Assembly: GCF_032250955.1 (NCBI RefSeq)
Contig: NZ_JAVVES010000036.1
Span: forward strand, 1 to 26,675
DNA: 26,675 nucleotides
Direction: 5' to 3'
DNA from: Sulfuriflexus sp032250955
GTDB taxonomy: Bacteria; Pseudomonadota; Gammaproteobacteria; AKS1
Positions within the stretch are counted from its first letter, which is position 1. Every line of letters starts with the position of its first letter. The position numbers and the translations under genes are program-made. Shown here in pieces: positions 8,864 through 16,031 of the stretch. Below the pieces are notes generated by a model. That model was not told the DNA's origin. It made no database searches and was given only the letters and a program-made list of their open reading frames with translations.

Positions 8864-8995
8864 ATGACCCAGGTCGTTTTCACAACTATCGATTTCTTTA
8901 ACGGCTTTTTTGAAGCCGCCTCGCGAGTGACCTTTCAAGTTTTTAGTTATCTCGTTGAGATTATCCCTGCTGGATTGCTGATCTGTTGTGGGTAA
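8864..8995 (+). CDS. Small hydrophobic peptide ORF, possibly frameshifted and continuing to 9065
   Basis: The ORF encodes 43 residues (MTQVVFTTIDFF...) ending in a hydrophobic stretch (IIPAGLLICCG). AAGGG lies 7 bp before the ATG, and a TATACT -10-like hexamer is at 8828-8833. Immediately after the stop, skipping one G lets the frame run on as KILWVVIVYQLSKKIAQL to a TAA at 9063-9065. This would complete a single membrane helix with a basic cytoplasmic end (66 residues in all). The continuation looks protein-like, so either one base is missing or extra here, or the gene is decayed. No family is recognised. It lies between lapG and rnfE, on the opposite strand to both. Confidence 0.4.
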   Translation: MTQVVFTTIDFFNGFFEAASRVTFQVFSYLVEIIPAGLLICCG

Positions 8996-9331
8996 AATAT
9001 TATGGGTAGTCATTGTTTATCAGCTCTCCAAAAAAATCGCCCAACTGCATCAACAATTTGCCTAACAGCTGGGTGCCCGGCATCCATTTATAATGGCTAA
9101 TGAGTCTGAAGAGGGTTTCTGGAAGCCCGGTATTGGTCTAATTCATTGTAATTATTGCAAAATCAGGGAATAGATTGGACCGCGTATTATTCAATGTCCC
9201 TATCAATTTACTGAAATATTGTAGCGCTTATACGTAAAGGTAATATGAAGAGGGGTAAGCAATACGTCATTGCCCACCACAGTGGCCTGTGCTGAACAGA
9301 TACGGGAACGGAGGAGAACAGCCGAAACCGG
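8996..9331. other. Intergenic stretch, mostly featureless
   Basis: Beyond the possible frameshifted tail of the small ORF (to 9065) I see no convincing gene. A 26-codon ORF at 9093-9173 (MANESEEGFW...) lacks a ribosome site. The stretch separates the adhesion locus from the 3' end of the rnf operon. A weak hairpin borders rnfE. Confidence 0.5.
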
Positions 9332-9333
9332 CT
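9320..9333 (-). terminator. Weak hairpin at the end of the rnf operon
   Basis: Read on the minus strand, AGCCG-GTTT-CGGCT forms a 5-bp stem overlapping the rnfE stop codon, followed by GTTCTCC rather than a clear T-run. It may be a weak or Rho-assisted end of the operon. Confidence 0.25.
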
Positions 9334-10027
9334 AAATCCGGCTAGCCTGCAGGTCCACTGATACGCTTTCCCGGTTCTTTATCCGCTGGCTCTGCCATGT
9401 ATCTATTTTATTCTTCATGGCGATTAACAACGCGAGTCCCATAAATGCGCCAGGTGGAAGGATGGCCAGCAAGAGTCCCTCGTAACCGGGCAAGACAACG
9501 ATGGTTAACTGCGCTGCCCATTCACCCAGCATCAATTCAGCATTGCGGAAAATTGTGCCATAACCGATGATCTCACGGACGATTCCCAGTATAAGCAACA
9601 CCAATGTAAAACCCAGTCCCATGACGATGCCGTCCAGCGTCGAGAGAATGACATTGTTTTTAGAGGCAAATGCCTCGGCACGACCAATGATGGCACAGTT
9701 AGTAACAATCAATGGCACAAAGATTCCCAGCACCAGGTAAAGATCGTGCAAGTGTGCGCTCATCAATAATTCGATAGCCGTCACAACACAGGCAATAATG
9801 ATGACGAACATGGGGATACGTATCTCACTACGAAGCCAGCGACGTATAGATGCGACCAGCAAGTTAGTGATCGTCAGCGTGGCCATGGTCGCAACACCGA
9901 GGCCGAGACCATTGATGGCCGTTGACGAGACTGCCAGCAACGGGCACAAGCCCAGGAGTGCAACCAGTGCCTGGTTATTGTTCCACAAGCCTTGTTTTAC
10001 TATATCCCGGTAAGGTGCATCACTCAT
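9332..10027 (-). CDS. rnfE: Rnf electron transport complex subunit RnfE
   Basis: An integral membrane subunit of the ion-pumping NADH:ferredoxin oxidoreductase, homologous to RnfA and NqrD. Six hydrophobic segments are visible. Conserved Cys-containing motifs LGLCPLLAVS (near the N-terminus) and VTNCAIIGRAEAF (mid-protein) are those that with RnfA hold the intramembrane iron-sulfur centre. ATGs at 10033 and 10027 are both possible; AGGA lies 7 bp before the 10027 ATG, so that start is preferred and gives 231 residues. Using 10033 it overlaps the rnfG stop by 4 bp. It is the last gene of the rnf operon; the tail DLQASRI is followed by a weak hairpin. Confidence 0.95.
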   Translation of the reverse strand: MSDAPYRDIVKQGLWNNNQALVALLGLCPLLAVSSTAINGLGLGVATMATLTITNLLVASIRRWLRSEIRIPMFVIIIACVVTAIELLMSAHLHDLYLVLGIFVPLIVTNCAIIGRAEAFASKNNVILSTLDGIVMGLGFTLVLLILGIVREIIGYGTIFRNAELMLGEWAAQLTIVVLPGYEGLLLAILPPGAFMGLALLIAMKNKIDTWQSQRIKNRESVSVDLQASRI

Positions 10028-10029
10028 TA

Positions 10030-10713
10030 TCATGTCCTGTTATTGGCTGGCATCTTCACCGGCTTGTCGTTTATCTCGGCCGGTTCCGGGATGGAAAATA
10101 TAAATTCACGATGTTTTTGGAAATAGTTCAGGGACTTGTGTACGGCACTGACAACGGCGCGCGGAGTAATGGTCGCGCCGGTAAACTGGTCAAATTCACC
10201 GCCATCGCGCTTCACTTTCCACCCTGCCGCACTGGGATTAGTGGATGATTTCCCGTCGAAACTCTCGATCCAGCTGCTGCGTTGAATTTCTATACTATCA
10301 CCAAGCCCGGGGGTTTCACGGTGCCTGACTACGCGGACACCGGTTATTTGTCCTGTATAATCGATCCCCACGAGCAGGACGATAGGCCCGCTATAGCCAT
10401 TCGGTGCAATGATGGTTAATGCCGCGGCCACAGGCCTGCCTGCCGCTCTGGCCCGATAGACGGTGCTTGGCGCACTGCTACCCAGCAATTCCTTGTCAGT
10501 GACTTGAATGCTGTCATTTAGAATATCGTTATCGTAGGTTTCAACCGGGATCACTGCATTCAGGCTGCGTAAAATCACCTGGCGTTCATTATGTTCAATA
10601 TAAGGAACGGAATGCCGATTCACCAGTACCATCAATCCTGTCCCCAGTAGCGCGGAAATGGCTAATAACCCCCCTGTCACGAGGATGTTCCTGTATTTGT
10701 TACGGCTGACCAT
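10030..10713 (-). CDS. rnfG: Rnf electron transport complex subunit RnfG (covalent FMN)
   Basis: A membrane-anchored periplasmic flavin subunit. From the ATG at 10713 (GAGGA 6 bp upstream) it has 227 residues; an upstream ATG at 10737 has a poorer context. One N-terminal membrane helix (about 9-31) precedes an FMN-binding domain. The flavinylation motif is FDQFTGATITPRAV, with Thr181 as the likely FMN-phosphoester residue attached by ApbE, whose gene is at 24981-26015. HRETPGLGD and GKSS are also typical of the family. The start overlaps the end of rnfD by 14 bp, so translation is coupled. Confidence 0.95.
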   Translation of the reverse strand: MVSRNKYRNILVTGGLLAISALLGTGLMVLVNRHSVPYIEHNERQVILRSLNAVIPVETYDNDILNDSIQVTDKELLGSSAPSTVYRARAAGRPVAAALTIIAPNGYSGPIVLLVGIDYTGQITGVRVVRHRETPGLGDSIEIQRSSWIESFDGKSSTNPSAAGWKVKRDGGEFDQFTGATITPRAVVSAVHKSLNYFQKHREFIFSIPEPAEINDKPVKMPANNRT

Positions 10714-11758
10714 GACGCGTCCTCGCCCCATAAACACGGGGGGCTGTGTAATGATCGAGTAGCGGTACAGCCAGCCCTATGAGCAGGACCGCGAAGGCCA
10801 CACCGTCCGGATAACCTCCCCAGGCGCGTATAGCAAAGGTGAGAAGGCCGATACCACAGCCATAGATAAAGCGACCCAATGGCGTTGTCGAGGCTGTTAC
10901 GGGGTCGGTGGCAATGAAAAATGCACCGAGGATGCTGGCGCCGCCTAGTAAATGCAGTACCGGGCTTGCATACGAGTCGGCATCAAGCACAAAGCAGATG
11001 CCTGAGATAACAGCAATCGAAGCGAGCATTGCGAAAGGAATATGCCAGCTAATCACTTTTTTATAGATTAACCACAGCCCCCCAAGCAGAAAGCCGACAT
11101 TCACCCATTCTGTACCAAGACCTGCGACAAGCCCAAACATGGGTGCACGACGGATCTCTTCAACGGTTTTGCCCAAACCGGTTTCTGTACGCAGATGGTC
11201 GAGTGGTGTCGCCATAGTGATGGCATCAAATGTCATCGCCCCGGGAAGCTTGTTGAAGAATGAATAGGTGACAGACTCAATAAAGCCAAGTGGCTGTTGC
11301 AACATTTCCAGTGGCACACTCCAGAGACTGAGTTCACGTGGAAACGACACCAATAACACGGCATACGCCGCCATAGCAGGGTTGAAGGCGTTATAGCCAA
11401 GGCCACCATAAAGGTGCTTGGCGGCGACAATGGCAAAAAAACTTCCCGTGACCGGTACCCACCAGGGCAGCATCGGCGGCAAAGCCAATGACAATAGTAT
11501 TGCGGTCACCACAGCACTGCCGTCAAAAAGGTATTGGCGGATCGGGCGTCGCCGCAAAATCAACATGACAAATTCAAATACGATAGCACTGACCGTCGCG
11601 AGCAGAATGTTGACAATGATTCCCCAACCGAACATCAGCACATAGATCATTATGCCGGGAACCAGTGCATAAATGACTTTACGCATCACCTGACCGACCG
11701 AATTTACCGACGGGATAAAAGGTGAACTGAGTACAGGTCTGGTTTCAAGTGATTGCAT
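10700..11758 (-). CDS. rnfD: Rnf electron transport complex subunit RnfD (covalent FMN)
   Basis: A 352-residue polytopic subunit with about nine membrane segments, homologous to NqrB. Motifs: RQYLFDGSAVVTAILLSLALP near 74-94, GYNAFNPAMAAYAVLL near 121-136, and the flavin attachment stretch TFDAITMATPLD with Thr184 as the likely FMN site. TDPVTASTTPLGR and YPDGVAFAVLL near the C-terminus are standard for RnfD. It lies 11 bp after rnfC and overlaps rnfG. A GAGATGA ribosome site precedes the ATG at 11758. Confidence 0.95.
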   Translation of the reverse strand: MQSLETRPVLSSPFIPSVNSVGQVMRKVIYALVPGIMIYVLMFGWGIIVNILLATVSAIVFEFVMLILRRRPIRQYLFDGSAVVTAILLSLALPPMLPWWVPVTGSFFAIVAAKHLYGGLGYNAFNPAMAAYAVLLVSFPRELSLWSVPLEMLQQPLGFIESVTYSFFNKLPGAMTFDAITMATPLDHLRTETGLGKTVEEIRRAPMFGLVAGLGTEWVNVGFLLGGLWLIYKKVISWHIPFAMLASIAVISGICFVLDADSYASPVLHLLGGASILGAFFIATDPVTASTTPLGRFIYGCGIGLLTFAIRAWGGYPDGVAFAVLLIGLAVPLLDHYTAPRVYGARTRHGQP

Positions 11759-11769
11759 AATTCATCATC

Positions 11770-13290
11770 TCAGGCAGAAGCCTTTGCATCGTGCCCTGCT
11801 TCATCCACGGTTGATGCTACAGGTGGCTTTTTCTTTTGGCGCGCGGCGCGGCGTTGTGCCTTGCGTTCTTCCTGTTCCTGCTTTAGGCGTTCTAACCGGG
11901 CTTCCCTCGCCTGCGTACGCAGGCGCGCCTGATCTGCCAGTTTCAGCTTCAATTCCTGTTCGACCTTTTCTGTCTTTGCGTAACGAAAGTAATGAACCAG
12001 AGGAATCTTTGATGGACAGACCACCGCACAGCAGCCGCACTCAATGCAGTCAGTGAGATTGAAGTGTTCCAGCTTGTCAAAGTCCTTGCCACGCGAATGC
12101 CAGTACAGTTGCTGAGGCAGCAGGCCTATTGGACAGGCATTAGCACATGCGCCACAGCGAATACATGGCATAGTCGGTGCATCCATGTGTTCTATAGCCT
12201 CTTCCACGAGGATACAGTTGGTGGCCTTGACCACGGGGACTCCTGTATGCGGTAGCTCATGCCCCATCATGGGGCCGCCCATGATGATGTTATTGCGGTC
12301 AGCCTGATTGATACCGGCAGCTGCCAATAGATGCTCGACAGCTGTGCCGATCATGACATTGTAGTTGCCCGGTTGCTTGACCTGCGGACCGGTAATTGTC
12401 ACCAGGCGCGATACCAGCGGCTTGCCGGCATAGATGGCATCGTATACTGCTGCAGTTGTGCCTACATTCAGGCACACTATTCCGACCTCGTAAGGCAGTC
12501 CGTGCTGGGGGACTTCCTCACCGGTTAGTACCTTGATTAATTGCTTCTCCCCGCCTGCAGGGAAGATGGTCGGGATCGCCACTACCTGGATGGTGTTGGT
12601 GCTGTCCAGCCCTGCTGCCTTTAATCTCTCAACAGCCTTGTTTAATGCCTCGATTGCCTCGGGTTTGTTGTCCTCGACTGCAATAATACATTCAGCAGGA
12701 TTCACAAGCTTTCTCAACAACAGTATGCCGCGAATGATCTCTTCTGGACGAGTGCGCATCAGGACATCATCACAGGTAATATAGGGTTCGCATTCAGCAC
12801 CGTTAATGACCAGGGTATCAATCGGCCGGGTCGGCTTGAGTTTCGCAGCAGAAGGAAACACTGCCCCGCCGAGGCCGACGATACCCGCTTCCCTGATGCG
12901 GCTGCGCAGTTCACTCGCGGAAAGTGTATTGGGATGTACACAGGGTTCAATATCCGGGTGCCATTTATCCTCACCATCGACTTCTATGACTACGCAGGTC
13001 TCGGCTATGCCGGATTTGTGCGGCACGGGATGCTTATCAATACTGATCACCGTCCCGGATGTTGAGGCATGCACCGGGGCACTGATAAAGGTATTGGACG
13101 CTGCTATCAACTGTCCTTTGTGGACATAGTCGCCAACGTTGATAACCGCTTCTGCTGTCTCCCCGATATGCTGCCTTAAGGGTATGGTGACATGTGCGGG
13201 TAATGCCAGTTGCCGTATGCCGGTGTTATTCGACAGTGCCTTGAAACCGGGTAATTTAATGCCACCCCTGAAACGCCATAATTTCTTCAT
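11770..13290 (-). CDS. rnfC: Rnf electron transport complex subunit RnfC (NADH-binding, 2x4Fe-4S)
   Basis: A 506-residue peripheral subunit that oxidises NADH and passes electrons through FMN and iron-sulfur clusters. It begins WRFRGGIKLPGFKALS, as RnfC proteins do. GLGGAVFPSAAKL and INGAECEPYITCDD mark the Complex I 51-kDa-like FMN/NADH fold (about 130-300). Two 4Fe-4S motifs follow, CIRCGACANACP (about 370) and CIECGCCAVVCP (about 410). The C-terminus is a short Lys/Arg/Ala/Gln-rich tail rather than the very long repeat tail of E. coli RsxC. Its ATG overlaps the rnfB stop (ATGA). Confidence 0.96.
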   Translation of the reverse strand: MKKLWRFRGGIKLPGFKALSNNTGIRQLALPAHVTIPLRQHIGETAEAVINVGDYVHKGQLIAASNTFISAPVHASTSGTVISIDKHPVPHKSGIAETCVVIEVDGEDKWHPDIEPCVHPNTLSASELRSRIREAGIVGLGGAVFPSAAKLKPTRPIDTLVINGAECEPYITCDDVLMRTRPEEIIRGILLLRKLVNPAECIIAVEDNKPEAIEALNKAVERLKAAGLDSTNTIQVVAIPTIFPAGGEKQLIKVLTGEEVPQHGLPYEVGIVCLNVGTTAAVYDAIYAGKPLVSRLVTITGPQVKQPGNYNVMIGTAVEHLLAAAGINQADRNNIIMGGPMMGHELPHTGVPVVKATNCILVEEAIEHMDAPTMPCIRCGACANACPIGLLPQQLYWHSRGKDFDKLEHFNLTDCIECGCCAVVCPSKIPLVHYFRYAKTEKVEQELKLKLADQARLRTQAREARLERLKQEQEERKAQRRAARQKKKPPVASTVDEAGHDAKASA

Positions 13291-13847
13291 GCTGCACGCT
13301 CTTCATCAAGCGAGGCCGGCTTCGGCCACTTCCAGGAATGAATATTTGGTTCCACGGCGCGCATAACGATACAGTTGTCTACCGGGCAAAGTGGCGGCAG
13401 ACAGAGCTCACAACCCGTGCAGTAAGTATCCAATACGTTATGCTTGTGTTTGGCCGCTCCGACAATGGCATCGACCGGGCAAACCTGAACACATTTGGTG
13501 CAGCCTATACAGGTCTCTTCATTTATAAGCGCGACCATAGGTAGCCCCTCGTCGCCCGTGCCGTTTTCGGGGTTGAGTGGTAACGGGTCACGTCCCAACA
13601 AATCGGCCAGCGCCTGAACACCGGCTTCGCCTCCTGGCGGACACTGGTTGATATCTGCCGTATTGGCGGCAATCGCTTCAGCATAGGGCCGGCAGCCGGG
13701 ATAACCACATTGGCCACACTGGGTTTGCGGCAGAATGCCGTCAATTCGGTCGACGACCGGATCTCCCTCAACGTGGAAGCGAATGGCGATAAAGCCAAGG
13801 ATGATGCCAAAGCCCAGGGCCAGAATTGTAAGTATCACGATAGCCAT
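13287..13847 (-). CDS. rnfB: Rnf electron transport complex subunit RnfB (Fe-S)
   Basis: A 186-residue protein from the ATG at 13847, which has GGAGG 5 bp upstream; an in-frame ATG nine codons earlier lacks this. One N-terminal membrane helix (about 1-22) precedes the RnfB Fe-S domain with CGQCGYPGCRPYAEAI (about 45-60) and a two-cluster ferredoxin region: CIGCTKCVQVCP and CTGCELCLPPLCP. It acts at the membrane as the ferredoxin-side electron entry/exit. One Cys spacing in the last motif (CLPPLCP) has an extra residue compared with CxxCxxCxxxCP, a common variant in this subunit. It lies 10 bp after rnfA. Confidence 0.96.
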   Translation of the reverse strand: MAIVILTILALGFGIILGFIAIRFHVEGDPVVDRIDGILPQTQCGQCGYPGCRPYAEAIAANTADINQCPPGGEAGVQALADLLGRDPLPLNPENGTGDEGLPMVALINEETCIGCTKCVQVCPVDAIVGAAKHKHNVLDTYCTGCELCLPPLCPVDNCIVMRAVEPNIHSWKWPKPASLDEERAA

Positions 13848-13857
13848 GATTTCCTCC

Positions 13858-14433
13858 CTACCCCATCCCCGCAAAACCCATAAACGCCACTGACATAAAG
13901 CCCGCCGTGATCAGACCAATGGGCGCACCCTTGAATGAGTCGGGCACATCAGATATTTCCAGCCGCTCACGGATGGAGGCAAACAGTACCATTACGAGGG
14001 TAAAGCCGACCGCGCCGCCAAAGCCGTACAGGAGTGATCTGATGAAATCGTTGTTCTCCTGAACATTGAGCAGCGCGATGCCCAGAACAGCGCAGTTCGT
14101 TGTGATCAGCGGTAGATAGATGCCAAGGACGCTATATAGAAGCGGCCCCGTTTTATGCATAATCATCTCGGTAGCCTGTACAATGGCGGCTATCAACAGG
14201 ATAAAGGTCACTGTCTTCAGATAGCCGAGGTCGAAAGGCTGCAGGAGATATTTATCTGCCAGGTAGCTGGACATCGATGCCAGCGTCAATACAAAGGCGG
14301 TGGCCATGCCCATACCGACGGCAGTACTTAGCTTCTTCGACACCCCCATAAATGGACAAAGGCCGAGAAATCGCGACAGGACCATGTTGTTTACGAATAT
14401 GGTGGTAAAAAGCAGTGTCAGGTACTCGGCCAA
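13858..14433 (-). CDS. rnfA: Rnf electron transport complex subunit RnfA (TTG start)
   Basis: A six-helix membrane subunit homologous to RnfE and NqrE. The best start is a TTG at 14433, six bases after a perfect AGGAGG; it gives MAEYLTLLFTTIFVNNMVLS, matching the usual RnfA N-terminus, and 191 residues. An earlier in-frame TTG at 14460 lacks this support. LGLCPFMGVSKKL and TTNCAVLGIALLN carry the two cysteines that with RnfE hold the membrane iron-sulfur centre. It lies 36 bp after the FdxA-type ferredoxin gene and is the first rnf gene in a standard A-B-C-D-G-E order. Confidence 0.95.
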   Translation of the reverse strand: MAEYLTLLFTTIFVNNMVLSRFLGLCPFMGVSKKLSTAVGMGMATAFVLTLASMSSYLADKYLLQPFDLGYLKTVTFILLIAAIVQATEMIMHKTGPLLYSVLGIYLPLITTNCAVLGIALLNVQENNDFIRSLLYGFGGAVGFTLVMVLFASIRERLEISDVPDSFKGAPIGLITAGFMSVAFMGFAGMG

Positions 14434-14469
14434 GTCCGCCTCCTGTTTAAGCCAGCACAACGTGCAATT

Positions 14470-14796
14470 TCATCGCTCCAGGTATTGGAGCTTGCCGGTT
14501 ACGTCAACCCAGTCATCAGCATCAGACAAGGGCTCCTTGGCCTCATTGATGCCCGGCCAGACCTTGGCCAGTTCTGCATTCAAGGCGATATATTCGCTTT
14601 GCTCCGCCGGCACATCGGCAAGCAGGAAAATTGCCTCGGCCGGACATTCCGGGACACACAGCGAACAGTCGATACAGGTTACCGGGTCAATGACCAGAAA
14701 ATTCGGTCCCTCACGGAAACAATCATCGACCGGGCAAACATCTACACAGTCGGTAAATTTACATTTGACGCATGCGTCACCAACAACATATGCCAT
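14470..14796 (-). CDS. fdxA: FdxA-type seven-iron ferredoxin
   Basis: A 108-residue soluble ferredoxin of the 3Fe-4S/4Fe-4S (Azotobacter FdI-like) type. Ligand motifs are CVKCKFTDCVDVCP (residues 9-22) and CIDCSLCVPECP (about 41-52), with the family signature EGPNFLVIDP between them and a C-terminal tail of about 50 residues (WPGINEAKEPLSDADDW). It lies between the HEAT-repeat gene (12 bp away) and rnfA (36 bp away) in the same direction. It is a natural electron carrier between the Rnf complex and the upstream flavoprotein/ferredoxin pair; that pairing is inference. Confidence 0.93.
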   Translation of the reverse strand: MAYVVGDACVKCKFTDCVDVCPVDDCFREGPNFLVIDPVTCIDCSLCVPECPAEAIFLLADVPAEQSEYIALNAELAKVWPGINEAKEPLSDADDWVDVTGKLQYLER

Positions 14797-14808
14797 GACT
14801 CTACTCCA

Positions 14809-15771
14809 CTACTGGTTAGTATTAATTTGCTCAATTGCCCACTGCACAACCTTACGCACATCCGGGTCAACATCATCAGTTGCCGCCTTCAGGAACGGCA
14901 GTGCATTTTCTGAGCCGATTTGCCCGAGAGCGGAGGCGGCTTCCTTGCGAAGATTACTGATGTTGTAAGACAGGGCCTGACCAAGCACATCGACAGCGGC
15001 CGGGTCCTTCAGCTTGCCGAGACTTGCCGCTGTTTTGACCCTGACCTGCCAATATTCATCGTTCATGGCATCTATAAGCGCATCCAGGGCCGAGGCCTGT
15101 CCAATCTTGCCGATCACAAAGGCCGCTTCCTCGCGAACCTGCCAGTTTTCATCACGTAAGCCGGTAATTAACGTTGCGGCAGCTTTTTCTGTCTTGCTAA
15201 AGATGAGTGAACCCATGGCTACCCGTCGGACCTGTTCATCGGCGTCATGACAGGCGGCATTCATGAGCGCGAGCAGGACATCATCTGTCTTCAGATAAGC
15301 GAGCACACCAACCGCCTCGCGTCGGACAGCGGCATCTGGATGTTCAAGGTTGTCGAGTGCAACAGCCTTGGCCTCGGGTTTTCGCAATGGGCGCAGCGCC
15401 CTGAGACTGGATGCCTTGACGAAGGCATCGTCGCTTTTTACGGCTTCCAGAAAAACACCGCCACCATCATCATTTCTGTTCTCTGCAAGCACTTCTGCTG
15501 CCGCCTCGCGAACTGCTTTATCACTGTCAGCCAGAGCAACCACCAGCGCTTCAGCAACAGCTGCGCCGGTAAACTCATCCATGACCCGGGCAGCTTCTAC
15601 CCGCACGCCCGCATCGCTATCAAAAACAGCCTTGACAGCCAGCGGTATGGCATCTTCATCATCGATTTCACGCAGATCCATAACCGCGACAGCACGAACT
15701 TCTGCATCATCATCGCTGAGTCGCTCAAGAAGATCGGAAAGATCGGGGGCTTCATCAAACATTAAACTCAT
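14809..15771 (-). CDS. HEAT-repeat protein of the redox operon
   Basis: A 320-residue protein made of roughly nine HEAT/PBS-lyase-like repeats of about 31 residues, each with the D.(D/E)..VR..A...L pattern (for example DAGVRVEAARVMDEF, DAAVRREAVGVLAYL, NWQVREEAAFVIGKIG, DPDVRKVVQWAIEQI). No signal peptide, membrane helix or Cys-rich motif is seen; the N-terminus is acidic (FDEAPDLSDLLERLSDDDAEV). GGAG lies 7 bp before the ATG at 15771. Bacterial HEAT proteins act as scaffolds or as chaperone/lyases for cofactor proteins. Sandwiched between two ferredoxin genes, it may assemble or dock the flavoprotein-ferredoxin complex. The function is not known. Confidence 0.85.
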   Translation of the reverse strand: MSLMFDEAPDLSDLLERLSDDDAEVRAVAVMDLREIDDEDAIPLAVKAVFDSDAGVRVEAARVMDEFTGAAVAEALVVALADSDKAVREAAAEVLAENRNDDGGGVFLEAVKSDDAFVKASSLRALRPLRKPEAKAVALDNLEHPDAAVRREAVGVLAYLKTDDVLLALMNAACHDADEQVRRVAMGSLIFSKTEKAAATLITGLRDENWQVREEAAFVIGKIGQASALDALIDAMNDEYWQVRVKTAASLGKLKDPAAVDVLGQALSYNISNLRKEAASALGQIGSENALPFLKAATDDVDPDVRKVVQWAIEQINTNQ

Positions 15772-15786
15772 AAAATATCTCCGTTT

Positions 15787-16020
15787 CTATCTTAGCAAAT
15801 AGGGAATTTCTACCCTGACCGCATCTTTCGGGCAGTCGGTCTCGCATGGCAGGCAATACCAGCACTCGTCATATTTCATGTAGGCGGTGCTCTTGTCATC
15901 GGCAATCACGAGGACATCCAGGGGACAGACATCTACACAAACGGTACAGCCTTTATCTGCGATACAGGCATCTGCATCGATGGTCACAGGTACGCGTGTT
16001 AAATTATTGGCTAATGGCAT
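15787..16020 (-). CDS. Two-cluster ferredoxin, AprB-like partner of the flavoprotein
   Basis: A 77-residue protein with two 4Fe-4S motifs: CIADKGCTVCVDVCP (about 19-33) and CWYCLPCETDCP (about 53-64). The extended first motif and the CWYC in the second recall the beta subunit of APS reductase (AprB), though it lacks AprB's C-terminal tail. It follows the flavoprotein gene by 11 bp and precedes the HEAT gene by 15 bp, so it is most likely the electron-carrying partner of the flavoprotein. The C-terminus ends VRVEIPYLLR. The physiological redox partner is inferred. Confidence 0.88.
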   Translation of the reverse strand: MPLANNLTRVPVTIDADACIADKGCTVCVDVCPLDVLVIADDKSTAYMKYDECWYCLPCETDCPKDAVRVEIPYLLR

Positions 16021-16031
16021 GTTGGCACTCC

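Noticed and set aside
9002..9100. 32-codon ORF beginning ATGGGTAGTCATTG
   Set aside because: It overlaps the better +1-frame continuation of the small membrane peptide and has no ribosome site.
9093..9173. 26-codon plus-strand ORF (MANESEEGFWKPG...) between the small membrane ORF and rnfE
   Set aside because: No ribosome site, very short, and no recognisable pattern.
12759..13129. Long overlapping open frames opposite or out of frame within rnfC and other genes
   Set aside because: They are shadows of well-supported genes, without ribosome sites or protein-like composition.
9332..14433. Na+-translocating NQR instead of Rnf
   Set aside because: rnfB and rnfC with their ferredoxin motifs are present and nqrF/nqrA are absent; the order A-B-C-D-G-E is that of Rnf.
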